Origin: a bacterium HR16 | GTDB taxonomy: Bacteria; Armatimonadota; HRBIN16 | Reading direction: 5' to 3' | Assembly: GCA_002898895.1 (NCBI GenBank) | Contig: BEHS01000007.1 | Coordinates: 1 to 32,381, forward strand | DNA: 32,381 bases | Part shown: positions 16,901-24,481 of the stretch, in pieces | How positions within the stretch are numbered: position 1 is the stretch's first letter | Layout: each line of letters starts with the position of its first letter | The notes under the pieces: model-generated | The model's database searches: none | What the model was told of the DNA's origin: nothing | Seen by the model: the letters and a program-made list of their open reading frames with translations, nothing else | Translations under genes and position numbers: made by a program

Positions 16901-17952
16901 ATCTTGTCGGCGACGACGTAATCCCTTTGGGGGGGTTGATGGACATTGCACGGGGCGCCGAGTGTGGCATGAATCATCCTTCAATCTCGCGCATCGAAAC
17001 GCCGGACTCTCTACCGCTTGTTGACCACTTAGATGTCTGTCGGTACAGTATCGTGCACGGGGGGTGGTTTATAGACCCTTCCAAGATTGACCAGAGCACT
17101 ATGAAGTCACCTGACATCTATAGAAAGGTACCGAAACTTCTTGTTAGATTCTTGTCCGCAAGCCTAATTGTAGCACGAGACGATTACGGATACGCTTCAA
17201 CGAATCTTGTGTACCACGCTGCTGTTAAGCAAGGTGTGCCCTATGCGCTAAACTACCTCCTGAGCCTTCTCTGTTCACGGTTGCTCAATTTCTGGTATCG
17301 GAATGCGTTTCAAAATGAGGAAGTCAAGTTTCCCCATGTGCAAAAGTCCCATATTGAACGTCTTCCCATTCGCCGTATCGACTTCGTGACGCCCGCTGGG
17401 GAGCGGGCAAAGCGAGTGCAGCAAGGACAATCGCTCTACGAACGGTATCTGAAGAGGGAGGTCGCTCTGGAAGACATTCTCGCTTTCGTGGAGCAACAGG
17501 TCGGTTGCACCCCTGATCACGCCGACGTGGTGCACGATCTGCTGGCGTACCTGGCGGAGCAGATGACCACCATGCACCGCGAGAAGGCAGAGGAAATGTC
17601 GGGCTTCCTGCGCTGGCTGGAAACCGAGCTGGGTACGTCCATCGATGCCTTGCAGAAGAAGACAGCTATCCGCAACTACCATGAAAACAGCTTGCAAGAC
17701 CTGCTGCAGGCACTGCGGGCGAACAGCAACGCCCTCGGCGAAAAGGTGCATGAGCGCGAGTTCCAGCAGGCTTTGCGGAAGGAGTTCGAGAAGAGCATGG
17801 GCAAACTGAATCCGCTGCAGAATCGCATCGCGATGACTGACAGGTTGATAGACCACATCGTATATCGGCTGTACGGCTTAAGCGAGGAGGAGATTGCCAT
17901 CGTAGAGGCGTCGGAGCATTCCAGACAGCGGGGAGAAGTTGAGGGAGGATAG
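13909..17952 (+). CDS. Type IIG restriction-modification enzyme (Eco57I-like)
   Basis: One 1347-residue chain carries nuclease, methylase and specificity parts. The N-terminal region (TEHEFIQPLLDILWG, RPDYALF at 105-111, ADAKPW with D138 and K140) fits a PD-(D/E)xK nuclease core. The adenine-N6 methylase has the SAM motif DPAMGSGHF (587-595) and the catalytic NPPW (845-848). A helical connector (YYTPRYIVNYIVENTLAPLV) precedes motif I as in Eco57I-type enzymes. The region after NPPW (about residues 850-1160) is the presumed target-recognition domain, and its codon use is less GC-rich than the rest. A long helical tail closes the protein. It would both methylate and cut DNA at one site, acting in phage defence without separate subunits. 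ATG 13909 has GGAGG 11 nt upstream. The gene sits at the end of an apparent operon with unrelated glycan genes. Confidence 0.9.
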   Translation: MPAQRRTARQPQLSLAAPYVNRGLFASNFLQNHLPNLPEWREAQGSEEAFRRVSELYQQKKRFLETNPNESQTEHEFIQPLLDILWGRENYRVQPPLKTGDIRGRPDYALFLSGQQRDEADKLQGEQEYWRHAVALADAKPWASSLDRQRGSGENPSAQVCHYLYRSQVRWGILTNGRHWRLFERDRSSPGGIYFEVDLQSILDQEDVEGFKTFYLFFRREAFLPDKTGVSFVEKVFQGSVEHATEVGNRLKDAVYDALRYLMNGFLAHPANRLHAEEGETLQQVHENSLIVLYRLLFLLYAEDRDLLPCDDPCYRTYSLRELHREVNASLRNSKRYLPGTTVLWARLCNLFQLIDRGFQEGGRVVVPAYNGGLFSPSHYPHIAHTPQEGIPHWEIGDSYLAEAIDRLAYERERWNEPGTLDVDYATLDVQHLGSIYEGLLELQPRIAQKPMVETIEQGKVVFKERTGNAQPARVRGQQAREVQPGEVYLVTNRGERKATGSYYTPRYIVNYIVENTLAPLVNKAAEQVAQLRPEVEEEIQRLQGKQRKWQRSGMPDADKEVARLQEQIEQQKRRLLEPYLSIKVLDPAMGSGHFLVGAADFLSLAMATDPNLLALDQMGDEEPQAFYKRLVVEHCLYGVDLNPLAVELAKLSLWLHTVSKQKALSFLDHHLRCGNSLIGARIEEDLSHPPPAPGSKRRSKSATNTQLVLGFEETLTGTHLHTLLDAFRRIMESPTGDAETERQKDRRYREMDAVRNRFRAVANCWLAPFFGVPVTAQQYERAVDALSDVEKYNALTQEQWFQKVQEVARQKRFFHWELEFTEAFFHPHGFKPQEERGFDAVIGNPPWLGLRTGEIPQDLLEYLRSRYRSAVGQFDLASVFLDLSCALSSSARGCIGTVIPKRILTNESYEVLRYALAIERRLTASIDLRVAFEGVDNDAAILISAPASDSSSTLLLGRRVDLTSITVSAVDSAVISKMPFYIVPVNSDVRTIKLISDLVGDDVIPLGGLMDIARGAECGMNHPSISRIETPDSLPLVDHLDVCRYSIVHGGWFIDPSKIDQSTMKSPDIYRKVPKLLVRFLSASLIVARDDYGYASTNLVYHAAVKQGVPYALNYLLSLLCSRLLNFWYRNAFQNEEVKFPHVQKSHIERLPIRRIDFVTPAGERAKRVQQGQSLYERYLKREVALEDILAFVEQQVGCTPDHADVVHDLLAYLAEQMTTMHREKAEEMSGFLRWLETELGTSIDALQKKTAIRNYHENSLQDLLQALRANSNALGEKVHEREFQQALRKEFEKSMGKLNPLQNRIAMTDRLIDHIVYRLYGLSEEEIAIVEASEHSRQRGEVEGG

Positions 17953-17976
17953 TGGTTTGTCAAATCCTGTTCTTGG

Positions 17977-18124
17977 GGAGGGCGAGGCTCCTGCCGAGCC
18001 GACTTCGCCAGATTGAGGAGCCTTTACGGCTGAAGCCGTTCCCTGGCAGACGAAGCCAGCCTCCGCTGGCTAAAAGAGCCCTGCACAGACAGGGCTTGGT
18101 TTACGAGGGAACGGCTTTAGCCGT
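17977..18124. repeat. Composite palindromic element with cloverleaf copy B
   Basis: A 24-bp block (17977-18000) is the reverse complement of the one at 3896-3919. It is followed by outer arms ACGGCTGAAGCCGTTCCC (18026-18043) and GGGAACGGCTTTAGCCGT (18107-18124), 18 bp with one mismatch. These enclose two hairpins: AGCCAGC/GCTGGCT (18054-18071) and AGCCCTG/CAGGGCT (18077-18096). This is the best copy of the family. The 24-bp block begins 24 bp after the type IIG stop. Confidence 0.85.
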
Positions 18125-18138
18125 GAAAGAGATAATCG

Positions 18139-18494
18139 GAGATTCTTCGCTTCGCTCAGAATGACAGGTTTGGCGTGTGTTCTTGTCATGCTGAACATCG
18201 GCGAAACACCTCGTCCTTTTTTGTCATGCTGAACGGAGTGAAGCATCTCTGAGATTCTTCGCTTCGCTCAGAATGACACATCCGCTTTTGTCATGCTGAA
18301 CGAAGTGAAGCATCTTAGCGTATCGCCGCAACGAGATTCTTCGCTTCGCTCAGAACGACATGCCTACGCCTGTCATGCTGAGCGTTAGCGAAGCATCTCT
18401 GCCTATCGCACCACCGAGATTCTTCGCTTCGCTCAGAATGACGGCAAAGCGGAACTGCTCCGCTCGTATCCAAGTAATCACATGTAGCGGAGTG
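18139..18494. repeat. GTCATTCTGAGCG-type palindromic array with terminal hairpin (array 1)
   Basis: GATTCTTCGCTTCGCTCAGA occurs four times (starting 18141, 18253, 18335, 18418), each paired with a nearby inverted partner of the form TGTCATGCTGA-x-GCGAAGCATCT. Adjacent partners form long imperfect hairpins with short variable loops. The array ends in a distinct hairpin, CTCCGCT/AGCGGAG (about 18458-18492), that abuts the stop codon of the minus-strand glycosidase gene at 18495. Array 2 (24928-25139) has the same layout. No gene is seen in this stretch. Confidence 0.88.
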
Positions 18495-20702
18495 CTACTT
18501 CTCCAGCCTTATTGCGATGTCCCGCTCTATTCGGGGCAGTTCCAGCCTCAGCCCGGCTCTGTCCACCGTGACCGTTCGGGTGGATAGAGGTGTCCCCTCA
18601 TAGGTGTCCCAAATCTGCACGCGATAGCGTCCGGGCGTCCATTCGGGTATGTGCAGGACGGTCGGCGGCACAGGCTGAGGCGGTCGCTTTACCACATTCA
18701 CCTGATACCACGTGTACTGCGCGTGCTCGATGTAGAGCAGGGAGGTCCTCTTGCCGTGTAAGCCAAACAGGCGCAGAGGCGGCTCGGTTTGCTTTACCGC
18801 CTTCTCCAGCATATAGGAGACGAAAACCCAGTCATTGCCGATGTTCTCTACCCTTACGGTCTGTTTGCCTGCGGGTATCTCCACTGTGTACTCGCCGTCG
18901 TACTGGTGGAGGGTATCGGTCTTTTGCGTGTCGTCCGGGTCGGGCATGTCTTTGTCCAGCACGCGCACGCCGTTGCGCTCCACAACCAGATGTGCTCCGC
19001 CGTGTCCCGATACGCCCGTGACGAAGATACGCAGGCGTGTGGGGTGGGGCAGGTTTGTTTCGAGGGTAAGCGGGTTGTGCTTGTCGCGGTGGTTGCGCAG
19101 ACCGTGCAGCAAGCCGGCAACCTGCTCGCGGATGGTGACTTTTCCTTCGGCATCTACCTGCACCGTCGTGGGGCGGTTGGAAGGGTGAGGTTCCCACGAG
19201 GTCGGTCCCTGCAGGGTCAAGTCGTTATAGGTGGGCGATATGGCTGGTTGCTTCAGGGTAAACGTGGCTTTTTCCACCCGTCGGAAGCGCTCTTTGGGAA
19301 AGTTCACACCCCGAATGAACCGGCTGAGCGCGGCGAAGTGATAGTACAGGTCGTGTGGGTGGATATGGTTATCCCACCACCAGAGCATAGCGGTTCCTGC
19401 CGAGCCGTCCGTGAGGGTGCTCCAGATACCGCTGTGCAGGGCGATGCCGGTGGGGTCCACGCGAGGGTCCTCGCCCATCGCGCCTGCGCCGAACTCGCCC
19501 ACCAGATGCGGTTTGCCGTAAGCCTCTTTCTTGCGATGGAAGAAGGTTAAGGCAGCAGAAATATCGCGTGAGCCATAGTTGTGGGTCTGTGAGAACTCTA
19601 TCTGCGGTAAACGGTCAATCACTTCGCGCCCGTTCGAGTCGGCGAAGCTGGTGGTGATGAGGTGTTTCCACGGGTCTATACGTCGCAGGTAATCGCCCAT
19701 CTCGCGATGCCATCTGGTGATAAGGTCCAGGTTGTATGCGTCCGGACCAACGATATCCACCTCGTTCCAGAACTCCCAGCACAACACGTTCGTACACCAC
19801 CCGTATCGCGCCACCATGTAGCGCAGTTTATTGCGATAGGCGCGGAGCATATCGGGGTGTGTCCAGAACTCGACAGGCTCCTTCAACGGACCGCCGTTGG
19901 CGGCGTTGTGGGGAGTCTCTTCCCAGTAGGGGAACCCACCATATCGCCGTTTGCGCAGCTCGTTGAAGCTGTCAAAGCACAACATCACGTACATGCCCAG
20001 CCGGCGCGCCATGTTCAGCACGGTGTCCAGTCGCCACGCATTAGCAAGGTCTATCTTGCCGACGCCGTAGCGTTCGCGCGGTTCTCCGGTTCGCTCCAGT
20101 CCGAAGGTCACCCATGCAGGACCCAGCCACACCCGGAAGTAGTTGCCTCCTGCCTGTGCGTAACGGGGCAGCCAATCGTCATAATCGAACGTGCCGCGAC
20201 TGCCGCCCCAGCACACGTTCGCGCCGACGGGGATGTACGGCTGACCGTTGTCGAAAGCGAAATATCGCTTGTCGTCTTTGCTCACGCGCACGAATCCAGG
20301 TCGCCGTGAAGCGACACAGTGGAAAACAACAGGCTGAGAGCGCACCGTTTTGCCTGTGCTGTCGCGTACGGTAACCACCATCTGATACTTGCCCACCTGA
20401 GTGGGGGCGAAGCGGATGCGCCAGTCGGGTTCGCCTGCGGGAGACAGGCGTTCCTCACGCCCCTCCAGTTTGCGCGTGTAAGGTCGGTAGAAAAAGCCCG
20501 GTACCTGCATCTTACCGCCTGAAGGGGTGGTAAAGATACCATCCACCGCTATCTCGTTCGGGTCAAAGGCGTTCCTGTAGGTGGCTTGCAGGTTCAACCG
20601 GAACTCTATCAGTTCATAGCACGGTATCCGCGTGCGGCTGGGCGTCACAGAAAGCAGGCGCAAAGGGCGGTTATCGGAGATGGGCGGTTGCAGTTCGGGC
20701 AT
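18495..20702 (-). CDS. DUF5060-containing GH5-like glycoside hydrolase
   Basis: ATG 20702 sits behind AGGAGG at ideal spacing and gives 735 residues; the track start at 20807 lies inside the upstream gene. An N-terminal beta-sandwich (about residues 15-130, DUF5060-like) is followed by a TIM barrel. Clan GH-A signatures are present: WEFWNEVD with the acid/base Glu314 and LVGEFGAG with the nucleophile Glu403. The final 200 residues form one or two beta domains. No signal peptide is seen, so it may work inside the cell on imported oligosaccharides. Substrate is unknown. A sugar isomerase gene ends 10 bp upstream, so the two form an operon. The stop codon TAG lies at the very edge of the palindromic array and may have been supplied by it. 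Confidence 0.9.
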   Translation of the reverse strand: MPELQPPISDNRPLRLLSVTPSRTRIPCYELIEFRLNLQATYRNAFDPNEIAVDGIFTTPSGGKMQVPGFFYRPYTRKLEGREERLSPAGEPDWRIRFAPTQVGKYQMVVTVRDSTGKTVRSQPVVFHCVASRRPGFVRVSKDDKRYFAFDNGQPYIPVGANVCWGGSRGTFDYDDWLPRYAQAGGNYFRVWLGPAWVTFGLERTGEPRERYGVGKIDLANAWRLDTVLNMARRLGMYVMLCFDSFNELRKRRYGGFPYWEETPHNAANGGPLKEPVEFWTHPDMLRAYRNKLRYMVARYGWCTNVLCWEFWNEVDIVGPDAYNLDLITRWHREMGDYLRRIDPWKHLITTSFADSNGREVIDRLPQIEFSQTHNYGSRDISAALTFFHRKKEAYGKPHLVGEFGAGAMGEDPRVDPTGIALHSGIWSTLTDGSAGTAMLWWWDNHIHPHDLYYHFAALSRFIRGVNFPKERFRRVEKATFTLKQPAISPTYNDLTLQGPTSWEPHPSNRPTTVQVDAEGKVTIREQVAGLLHGLRNHRDKHNPLTLETNLPHPTRLRIFVTGVSGHGGAHLVVERNGVRVLDKDMPDPDDTQKTDTLHQYDGEYTVEIPAGKQTVRVENIGNDWVFVSYMLEKAVKQTEPPLRLFGLHGKRTSLLYIEHAQYTWYQVNVVKRPPQPVPPTVLHIPEWTPGRYRVQIWDTYEGTPLSTRTVTVDRAGLRLELPRIERDIAIRLEK

Positions 20703-20712
20703 TTTTCGCCTC

Positions 20713-21492
20713 CTACGCGATGCGTTGCAGTATCTGCCTGAGATGTCGGGCGAAGCGCGGCACCGCCTGCTCTGCGGGCTCCGTATACTCGTACTCGATG
20801 GACACATAGCCCCTGTAGCCCGCTTTCTGCAGGATGCGCAGGGCGCGCTCGTAGTCCACTTCTACGTGCTTGCCGTTGTTGCCGCGGTAGTGCGTCTTGG
20901 CGTGCGTGGTAACAACATAGGGCGCGAGCTGCTCGAACTGTCCGTAGATGTCACCGGTGAAGTTACCCAGGTCCAGGTTCAACCCGAACCAGGGGTTTTG
21001 CACCGCTCTGTAGATGCGCAGCACCTGCTCGGCAGTAGCGGTAATACCGTGATGGTTTTCCAGCGCGACCACCACACCCCGCTGCGCTCCGTAATCGATG
21101 ACCTCACGCAGGCACTCCACTACCCAGCCGAAGGCTTCGTCTTCGGTATGTCCCTCAGGAACGGGCCCGGCGAAGACGCGGATGCAGGGCGCGCCCAGGA
21201 TGACCGCATTATCTATCCACTGTTTGGTCATCTCCACGTGTTCGCGGCGTTTGGCAGGGTCTGCTTGCGCGAAGTTATTGCCCACTGCTGTGCCCGAGAT
21301 GTGCATTCCGTACTGGAAACAGGTGCGTTTGACCTCGTTCAGCGTGGCGCGTTCGGTGTTGGGAAAGTAGTAGGCGGTGAGCTCCACACCGTCCAGCCCC
21401 ATCTCTGCGCAGGTGCGGATGAAGTCCTGCAGGCTCATCTTGCGGCTGGTCAACAGGTCGCGATAGGAATAGGCGCAACAGGCAAGACGCAT
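20713..21492 (-). CDS. Sugar phosphate isomerase/epimerase-type TIM barrel protein (second copy)
   Basis: ATG 21492 is preceded by AGAGGAGG at 7-nt spacing. The 259-residue product shows the family pattern: ACCAYSYRDLL at the start, MGLDGVELTAYYFP, VVALENHHG, FGLNLDLGNF (metal ligands) and VSIEYEY near the end. It shares the fold but not close identity with the protein at 5030-5866. It likely isomerises or epimerises a keto-sugar produced by the neighbouring glycosidase; the exact reaction is unknown. It is the first gene of a two-gene minus-strand operon. AT-rich TTATATAG and GATTATAG upstream could hold a -10, but no good -35 is seen. Confidence 0.9.
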   Translation of the reverse strand: MRLACCAYSYRDLLTSRKMSLQDFIRTCAEMGLDGVELTAYYFPNTERATLNEVKRTCFQYGMHISGTAVGNNFAQADPAKRREHVEMTKQWIDNAVILGAPCIRVFAGPVPEGHTEDEAFGWVVECLREVIDYGAQRGVVVALENHHGITATAEQVLRIYRAVQNPWFGLNLDLGNFTGDIYGQFEQLAPYVVTTHAKTHYRGNNGKHVEVDYERALRILQKAGYRGYVSIEYEYTEPAEQAVPRFARHLRQILQRIA

Positions 21493-21600
21493 GGTGTTCC
21501 TCCTCTATAATCGGCTATATAAGGATTCGTTCGGCGGGTTTGGGTTCCTGCGTCTTCTCCCCGCGGGCGCAGGGGAGCATCCTCCCTGTTTGCATCGTCG

Positions 21601-21690
21601 GCTAAAACCGTTCCCGCAGAAACCGAACCCTGCCTTCACAGGTGTCCAGAGCCAATACAGGCTGGCCCTGTCTGAGAGGGAACGGCAGCA
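21601..21690. repeat. Cloverleaf-like palindromic element, copy C (degenerate)
   Basis: Outer arms CCGTTCCC (21608-21615) and GGGAACGG (21678-21685) enclose CCTG/CAGG (21629-21642) and AGCC/GGCT (21650-21663). Words such as CCTGCCTTC and GGCTAAAACCG are shared with copies A and B. The rest of the 351-bp gap between 21492 and 21844 holds GC-rich DNA with no gene, then the AT-rich promoter region of the PEP-CTERM gene. Confidence 0.65.
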
Positions 21691-21739
21691 GAGGTCGTGT
21701 CCGCCCAATTAGCTACCAGGGGTATACCACCCCAGCAGT

Positions 21740-21753
21740 ATAAAAATTTTTAT
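21740..21753. promoter_or_regulatory. Perfect AT palindrome upstream of the sigma-54 promoter
   Basis: ATAAAAATTTTTAT is a 14-bp perfect palindrome, followed by a T7 run, about 37 bp upstream of the -24 element. Such tracts bend DNA and may place an upstream activator or bind an IHF-like protein. No activator site is identified. Confidence 0.3.
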
Positions 21754-21789
21754 GTTTTTTTCTTACAATTCGCCCCAAACACCCACTTT

Positions 21790-21805
21790 TGGTACGATTC
21801 TTGCA
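21790..21805 (+). promoter_or_regulatory. Sigma-54 (RpoN) -24/-12 promoter
   Basis: TGGTACGATTCTTGCA matches the TGGCACG-N4-TTGCA consensus with one change, and the invariant GG and GC are exactly 10 bp apart. The predicted start is near 21816, giving a leader of about 28 nt with an AAGGAGG ribosome site before ATG 21844. It needs an AAA+ activator protein, which is not in this window. Confidence 0.85.
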
Positions 21806-21843
21806 ATATATATAAGTACTAAATTCCTCTAAGGAGGTTTACC

Positions 21844-22482
21844 ATGAGTGCTTCGAGGCAGTACGTGTTCGCTGTGATGCGCGCTATTCTGTTCGTGGCG
21901 CTGGTACTGGCTGGTTCGGTAGCGGTACCTGTGCGTGCGGACGACCTGGCTCCGCCACCGTGGCGCGGCGCGCCCGGTAGTGACTGGCAACACTGGGAGT
22001 TTCGTACCAATGGTCCGCTTCCCGATGCGTGGAACAACCCGTACGGTGTGCCTACGGAGAATGTTGCGCTCAGAAGTAACGCTACATGGCACAACAGCTT
22101 CGGAGGGCGCCAGGGAGTCTGGGAGTTAAGAGACGGATATATGCAGTGGGAGATTCCTGACGACTTCCAGCCTCACCTGCCCAAGTGGGTGCGCATCCAG
22201 TTCACCGTCAACATCGCCAACTTTAACTGGGCGGGCAATCCCACCTTCATCGGGCCCGTAACACAGCTGGAAACCGATCCGCAGACCAACATCACGTGGT
22301 ACCACCACTGGGCGGATTACGTCCTCCCGTGTCAGCCGTTCAGTGTGTTCTTGCAAGGTACTCTGGCAGTCGACCAGCTGGTGGTAGATTCCGTTTGTGT
22401 ACCGGAGCCCGGCAGTATGTTGTTGTCCACCATCGGCCTCGGCGTAGTGGGAGCAGCATTTCGTCGGAGACGGAAGGCATAG
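21844..22482 (+). CDS. PEP-CTERM sorting-signal protein
   Basis: The 212-residue protein has an N-terminal signal peptide (hydrophobic AILFVALVLAGSVAVPV, then RADD) and ends with VPEPGSMLLSTIGLG followed by a hydrophobic stretch and RRRRKA. That is the full PEP-CTERM signal: PEP motif, membrane helix and basic tail. Exosortase is expected to cleave at or near PEP and pass the protein to the cell surface or extracellular matrix. The middle part (DDLAPPPWRG to VDSVCV), tryptophan- and asparagine-rich, is likely a beta sandwich of unknown function. The ribosome site AAGGAGG is strong. Expression is probably sigma-54 dependent. No exosortase gene is in the window. Confidence 0.92.
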   Translation: MSASRQYVFAVMRAILFVALVLAGSVAVPVRADDLAPPPWRGAPGSDWQHWEFRTNGPLPDAWNNPYGVPTENVALRSNATWHNSFGGRQGVWELRDGYMQWEIPDDFQPHLPKWVRIQFTVNIANFNWAGNPTFIGPVTQLETDPQTNITWYHHWADYVLPCQPFSVFLQGTLAVDQLVVDSVCVPEPGSMLLSTIGLGVVGAAFRRRRKA

Positions 22483-22527
22483 GGGTACTCTATCCACGAA
22501 ATCGCTAACGTGCTTCCCTGCGAGCAA

Positions 22528-22555
22528 CTTGTGGCGGGGAAATCCCCGCCACAAG
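22528..22555. terminator. Strong hairpin between convergent genes
   Basis: CTTGTGGCGGGGA pairs perfectly with TCCCCGCCACAAG over 13 bp, with two unpaired bases. It lies 46 bp past the PEP-CTERM stop and 24 bp from the end of the minus-strand gene, so it could end transcription from both sides. No T-run follows in either direction, so it is not a classic intrinsic terminator. Confidence 0.5.
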
Positions 22556-22579
22556 CCTGTCAGGAGGGTCTTCGATGCG

Positions 22580-24481
22580 CTACTTACTGAACTGTTGAAG
22601 AAGGCTCATCTCGCCGTGCTCTATCAGCTGGTCCAGGTAAGCATGCTGCTGGGCGCGAGCGGGCAGGCTGGCGTAGCCCAGAATGGCGTACAGCCATAAC
22701 CCCAGCACCGCCAGAATCAGCGCGGACATGCCGAAGCGATACACCGCACGTTGCGTCTCCAGTCGGGCGTCTTCAGGCAGGCTTCTGCCCCATATCAGCC
22801 ACAGCACCAGTCCCACAGCGAGCCAGAGGGCGGTCTCTGTCAGAAAGCCTGTCCACGCGACTATCGACATCAGCCCCCAGAGCGCGGCGATCCCGGCACG
22901 AAGCGGCACGGGAAGGGGCTTGCGCAGCAGGAAGGCGTAGAACGGCGAGGCGACCAGTCCGGCTAGCCCCGTTACCGCAATCAGGAAGGCAAGCACAGCG
23001 TGAAATACATCTTCATAGACCCCCAGCGAGTAGGGTACTGCTGCGCCACTACTGAAGATAGATAACGCCAGCAGTAAACCGAGAACGGCAGAACCTGTTA
23101 CCCAGTATGCTTTCAGCTGTCGCGTTAGTCGGTATAGGGGAAGGGCAAAACAGACCACTGCCAGCGCGCAGGGTGCCGCCGCAGCAAGCTGGCGAAACGA
23201 CTGCGCGTGCTCCCGCAGGGAGAACCGGGTCAGGTTCGGCTGCTCCATATACAGCGGCCCCGCCAGCTGCTGGAATACTTCTGCGAACGGATACAGCGAA
23301 AGCCCAGCCGCCACCGACACGGCAATCAGCACCCCTGCAAAGGGAATCGCCGCCGTCCATGGCAGAATGCTGTCTTGCACCGTACGGGAGAAGTGCCAGA
23401 GGGGGGAGAGCAGCAATGTGGCAGCCACGCAAAAAAGCCACGTCCAGACCCATATCTGCAGCACAAAGCCGCCCGCTCTCATTCCAAATAGTCTGTTCAG
23501 GCGGTCTTCCCATGCTTCGGAGACTTTCGTGAATGCTTGCTGGAAGTTCTCATAGGTGTCCACGCTGGCGACCGCCCTCTTTGCGAGGTCCTGCCTGTTG
23601 TGCTGTCGCGCATAGTTCCCGAACTGCTCGGCAAGCCGGCGGTACTCCTCTTTCGGTGGATCTGTTGGTCTCTTTGGCGATAGCTTGCGTTGCCACGCGA
23701 TTCGCTCGATAGCAGCCCCAACAAACGCCTGAATAACGCTATCTCCGGCATGGCGCATGAGTTCGCCGCAGCGCATCATCCAATCGGCTACCTGCAGCGA
23801 TTCGCGATGGTGACCACGAACTTCCATTTCGTTTGCCCACTGTCGAGTGCGCTCGAAGGCATTGCGTAACTGCGCAAAGTGTGGAAACAGCAAACCACCT
23901 GCTGCTATCAGGCGTTCCTCCGCAGTAAGGCGCCGGGAGGAAACCATGCGCAGCCACTCCCGCTCGTAACCGTTGTAGACAGAACGTCCTGCCGCCTCGC
24001 GAAGAGCCTCCAACGCCTTTTGTCGTTCACCCAGACTGGCGTGGGCAACCATTTTCATCAGATAAGGAAAGGCGTTTTGCCTGTCTATAGAGGTCAGCTT
24101 CTCGCTGATGGACAGTAACTCTCGCGCATATCGAAGCCTCTCCTCTGCAGACTGCGGTGGCTCAGGCATGGAAAAGGGGAACAGACTGCGCAGGGTGACG
24201 CTACGCACCGCCGCGCCCAGCAGATACGGTTGCCGAAACCGCTCGTACAACTGGACGTACTCTCGTGCTTTGGTGAGGTGGTCGGGTTGCGGCGCTCTGG
24301 TTTCGAGTTCTAGGATAGCTTTCTTCTGCTCACCGTCAGTGGGGAGTGACAGTACTTCCACCTCGCCAGTGAAGGCAAGAGTCACGTCCTGCCTCCATAC
24401 CCGCCTCAGCTCCGGATGCACTACGACCGCCACCACAGGCAGAAGGGCAAGAACGAACGCGATGAGGAGCCGTCTTGCCAT
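22580..24481 (-). CDS. Membrane protein with helical-repeat domain and about nine TM helices
   Basis: ATG 24481 follows AAGGAGGGAG at good spacing and begins a signal anchor (ARRLLIAFVLALLPVVAVVV); the track start at 24523 lies inside the anti-sigma gene. Residues about 55-340 are charged, alpha-helical and repeat-like (LTKAREYVQLYERF, LGERQKALEALREAAG), resembling TPR units. From about residue 345 there are eight hydrophobic helices in succession, then a short tail. I do not recognise a family. It overlaps the anti-sigma gene by 61 nt, so the two are co-expressed with an upstream ECF sigma factor; a role in the same envelope stress response is inference. Confidence 0.8.
   Translation of the reverse strand: MARRLLIAFVLALLPVVAVVVHPELRRVWRQDVTLAFTGEVEVLSLPTDGEQKKAILELETRAPQPDHLTKAREYVQLYERFRQPYLLGAAVRSVTLRSLFPFSMPEPPQSAEERLRYARELLSISEKLTSIDRQNAFPYLMKMVAHASLGERQKALEALREAAGRSVYNGYEREWLRMVSSRRLTAEERLIAAGGLLFPHFAQLRNAFERTRQWANEMEVRGHHRESLQVADWMMRCGELMRHAGDSVIQAFVGAAIERIAWQRKLSPKRPTDPPKEEYRRLAEQFGNYARQHNRQDLAKRAVASVDTYENFQQAFTKVSEAWEDRLNRLFGMRAGGFVLQIWVWTWLFCVAATLLLSPLWHFSRTVQDSILPWTAAIPFAGVLIAVSVAAGLSLYPFAEVFQQLAGPLYMEQPNLTRFSLREHAQSFRQLAAAAPCALAVVCFALPLYRLTRQLKAYWVTGSAVLGLLLALSIFSSGAAVPYSLGVYEDVFHAVLAFLIAVTGLAGLVASPFYAFLLRKPLPVPLRAGIAALWGLMSIVAWTGFLTETALWLAVGLVLWLIWGRSLPEDARLETQRAVYRFGMSALILAVLGLWLYAILGYASLPARAQQHAYLDQLIEHGEMSLLQQFSK

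Noticed and set aside
13909-17952. Reading the large methylase as part of a BREX or DISARM system
   Set aside because: No pglZ, brxC, drmA or drmB-type genes are adjacent, and the protein has its own nuclease-like N-terminus.
18139-18450. Regular repeats that could suggest a CRISPR array
   Set aside because: Units alternate in orientation, are imperfect and have uneven short spacers; no cas genes are nearby.
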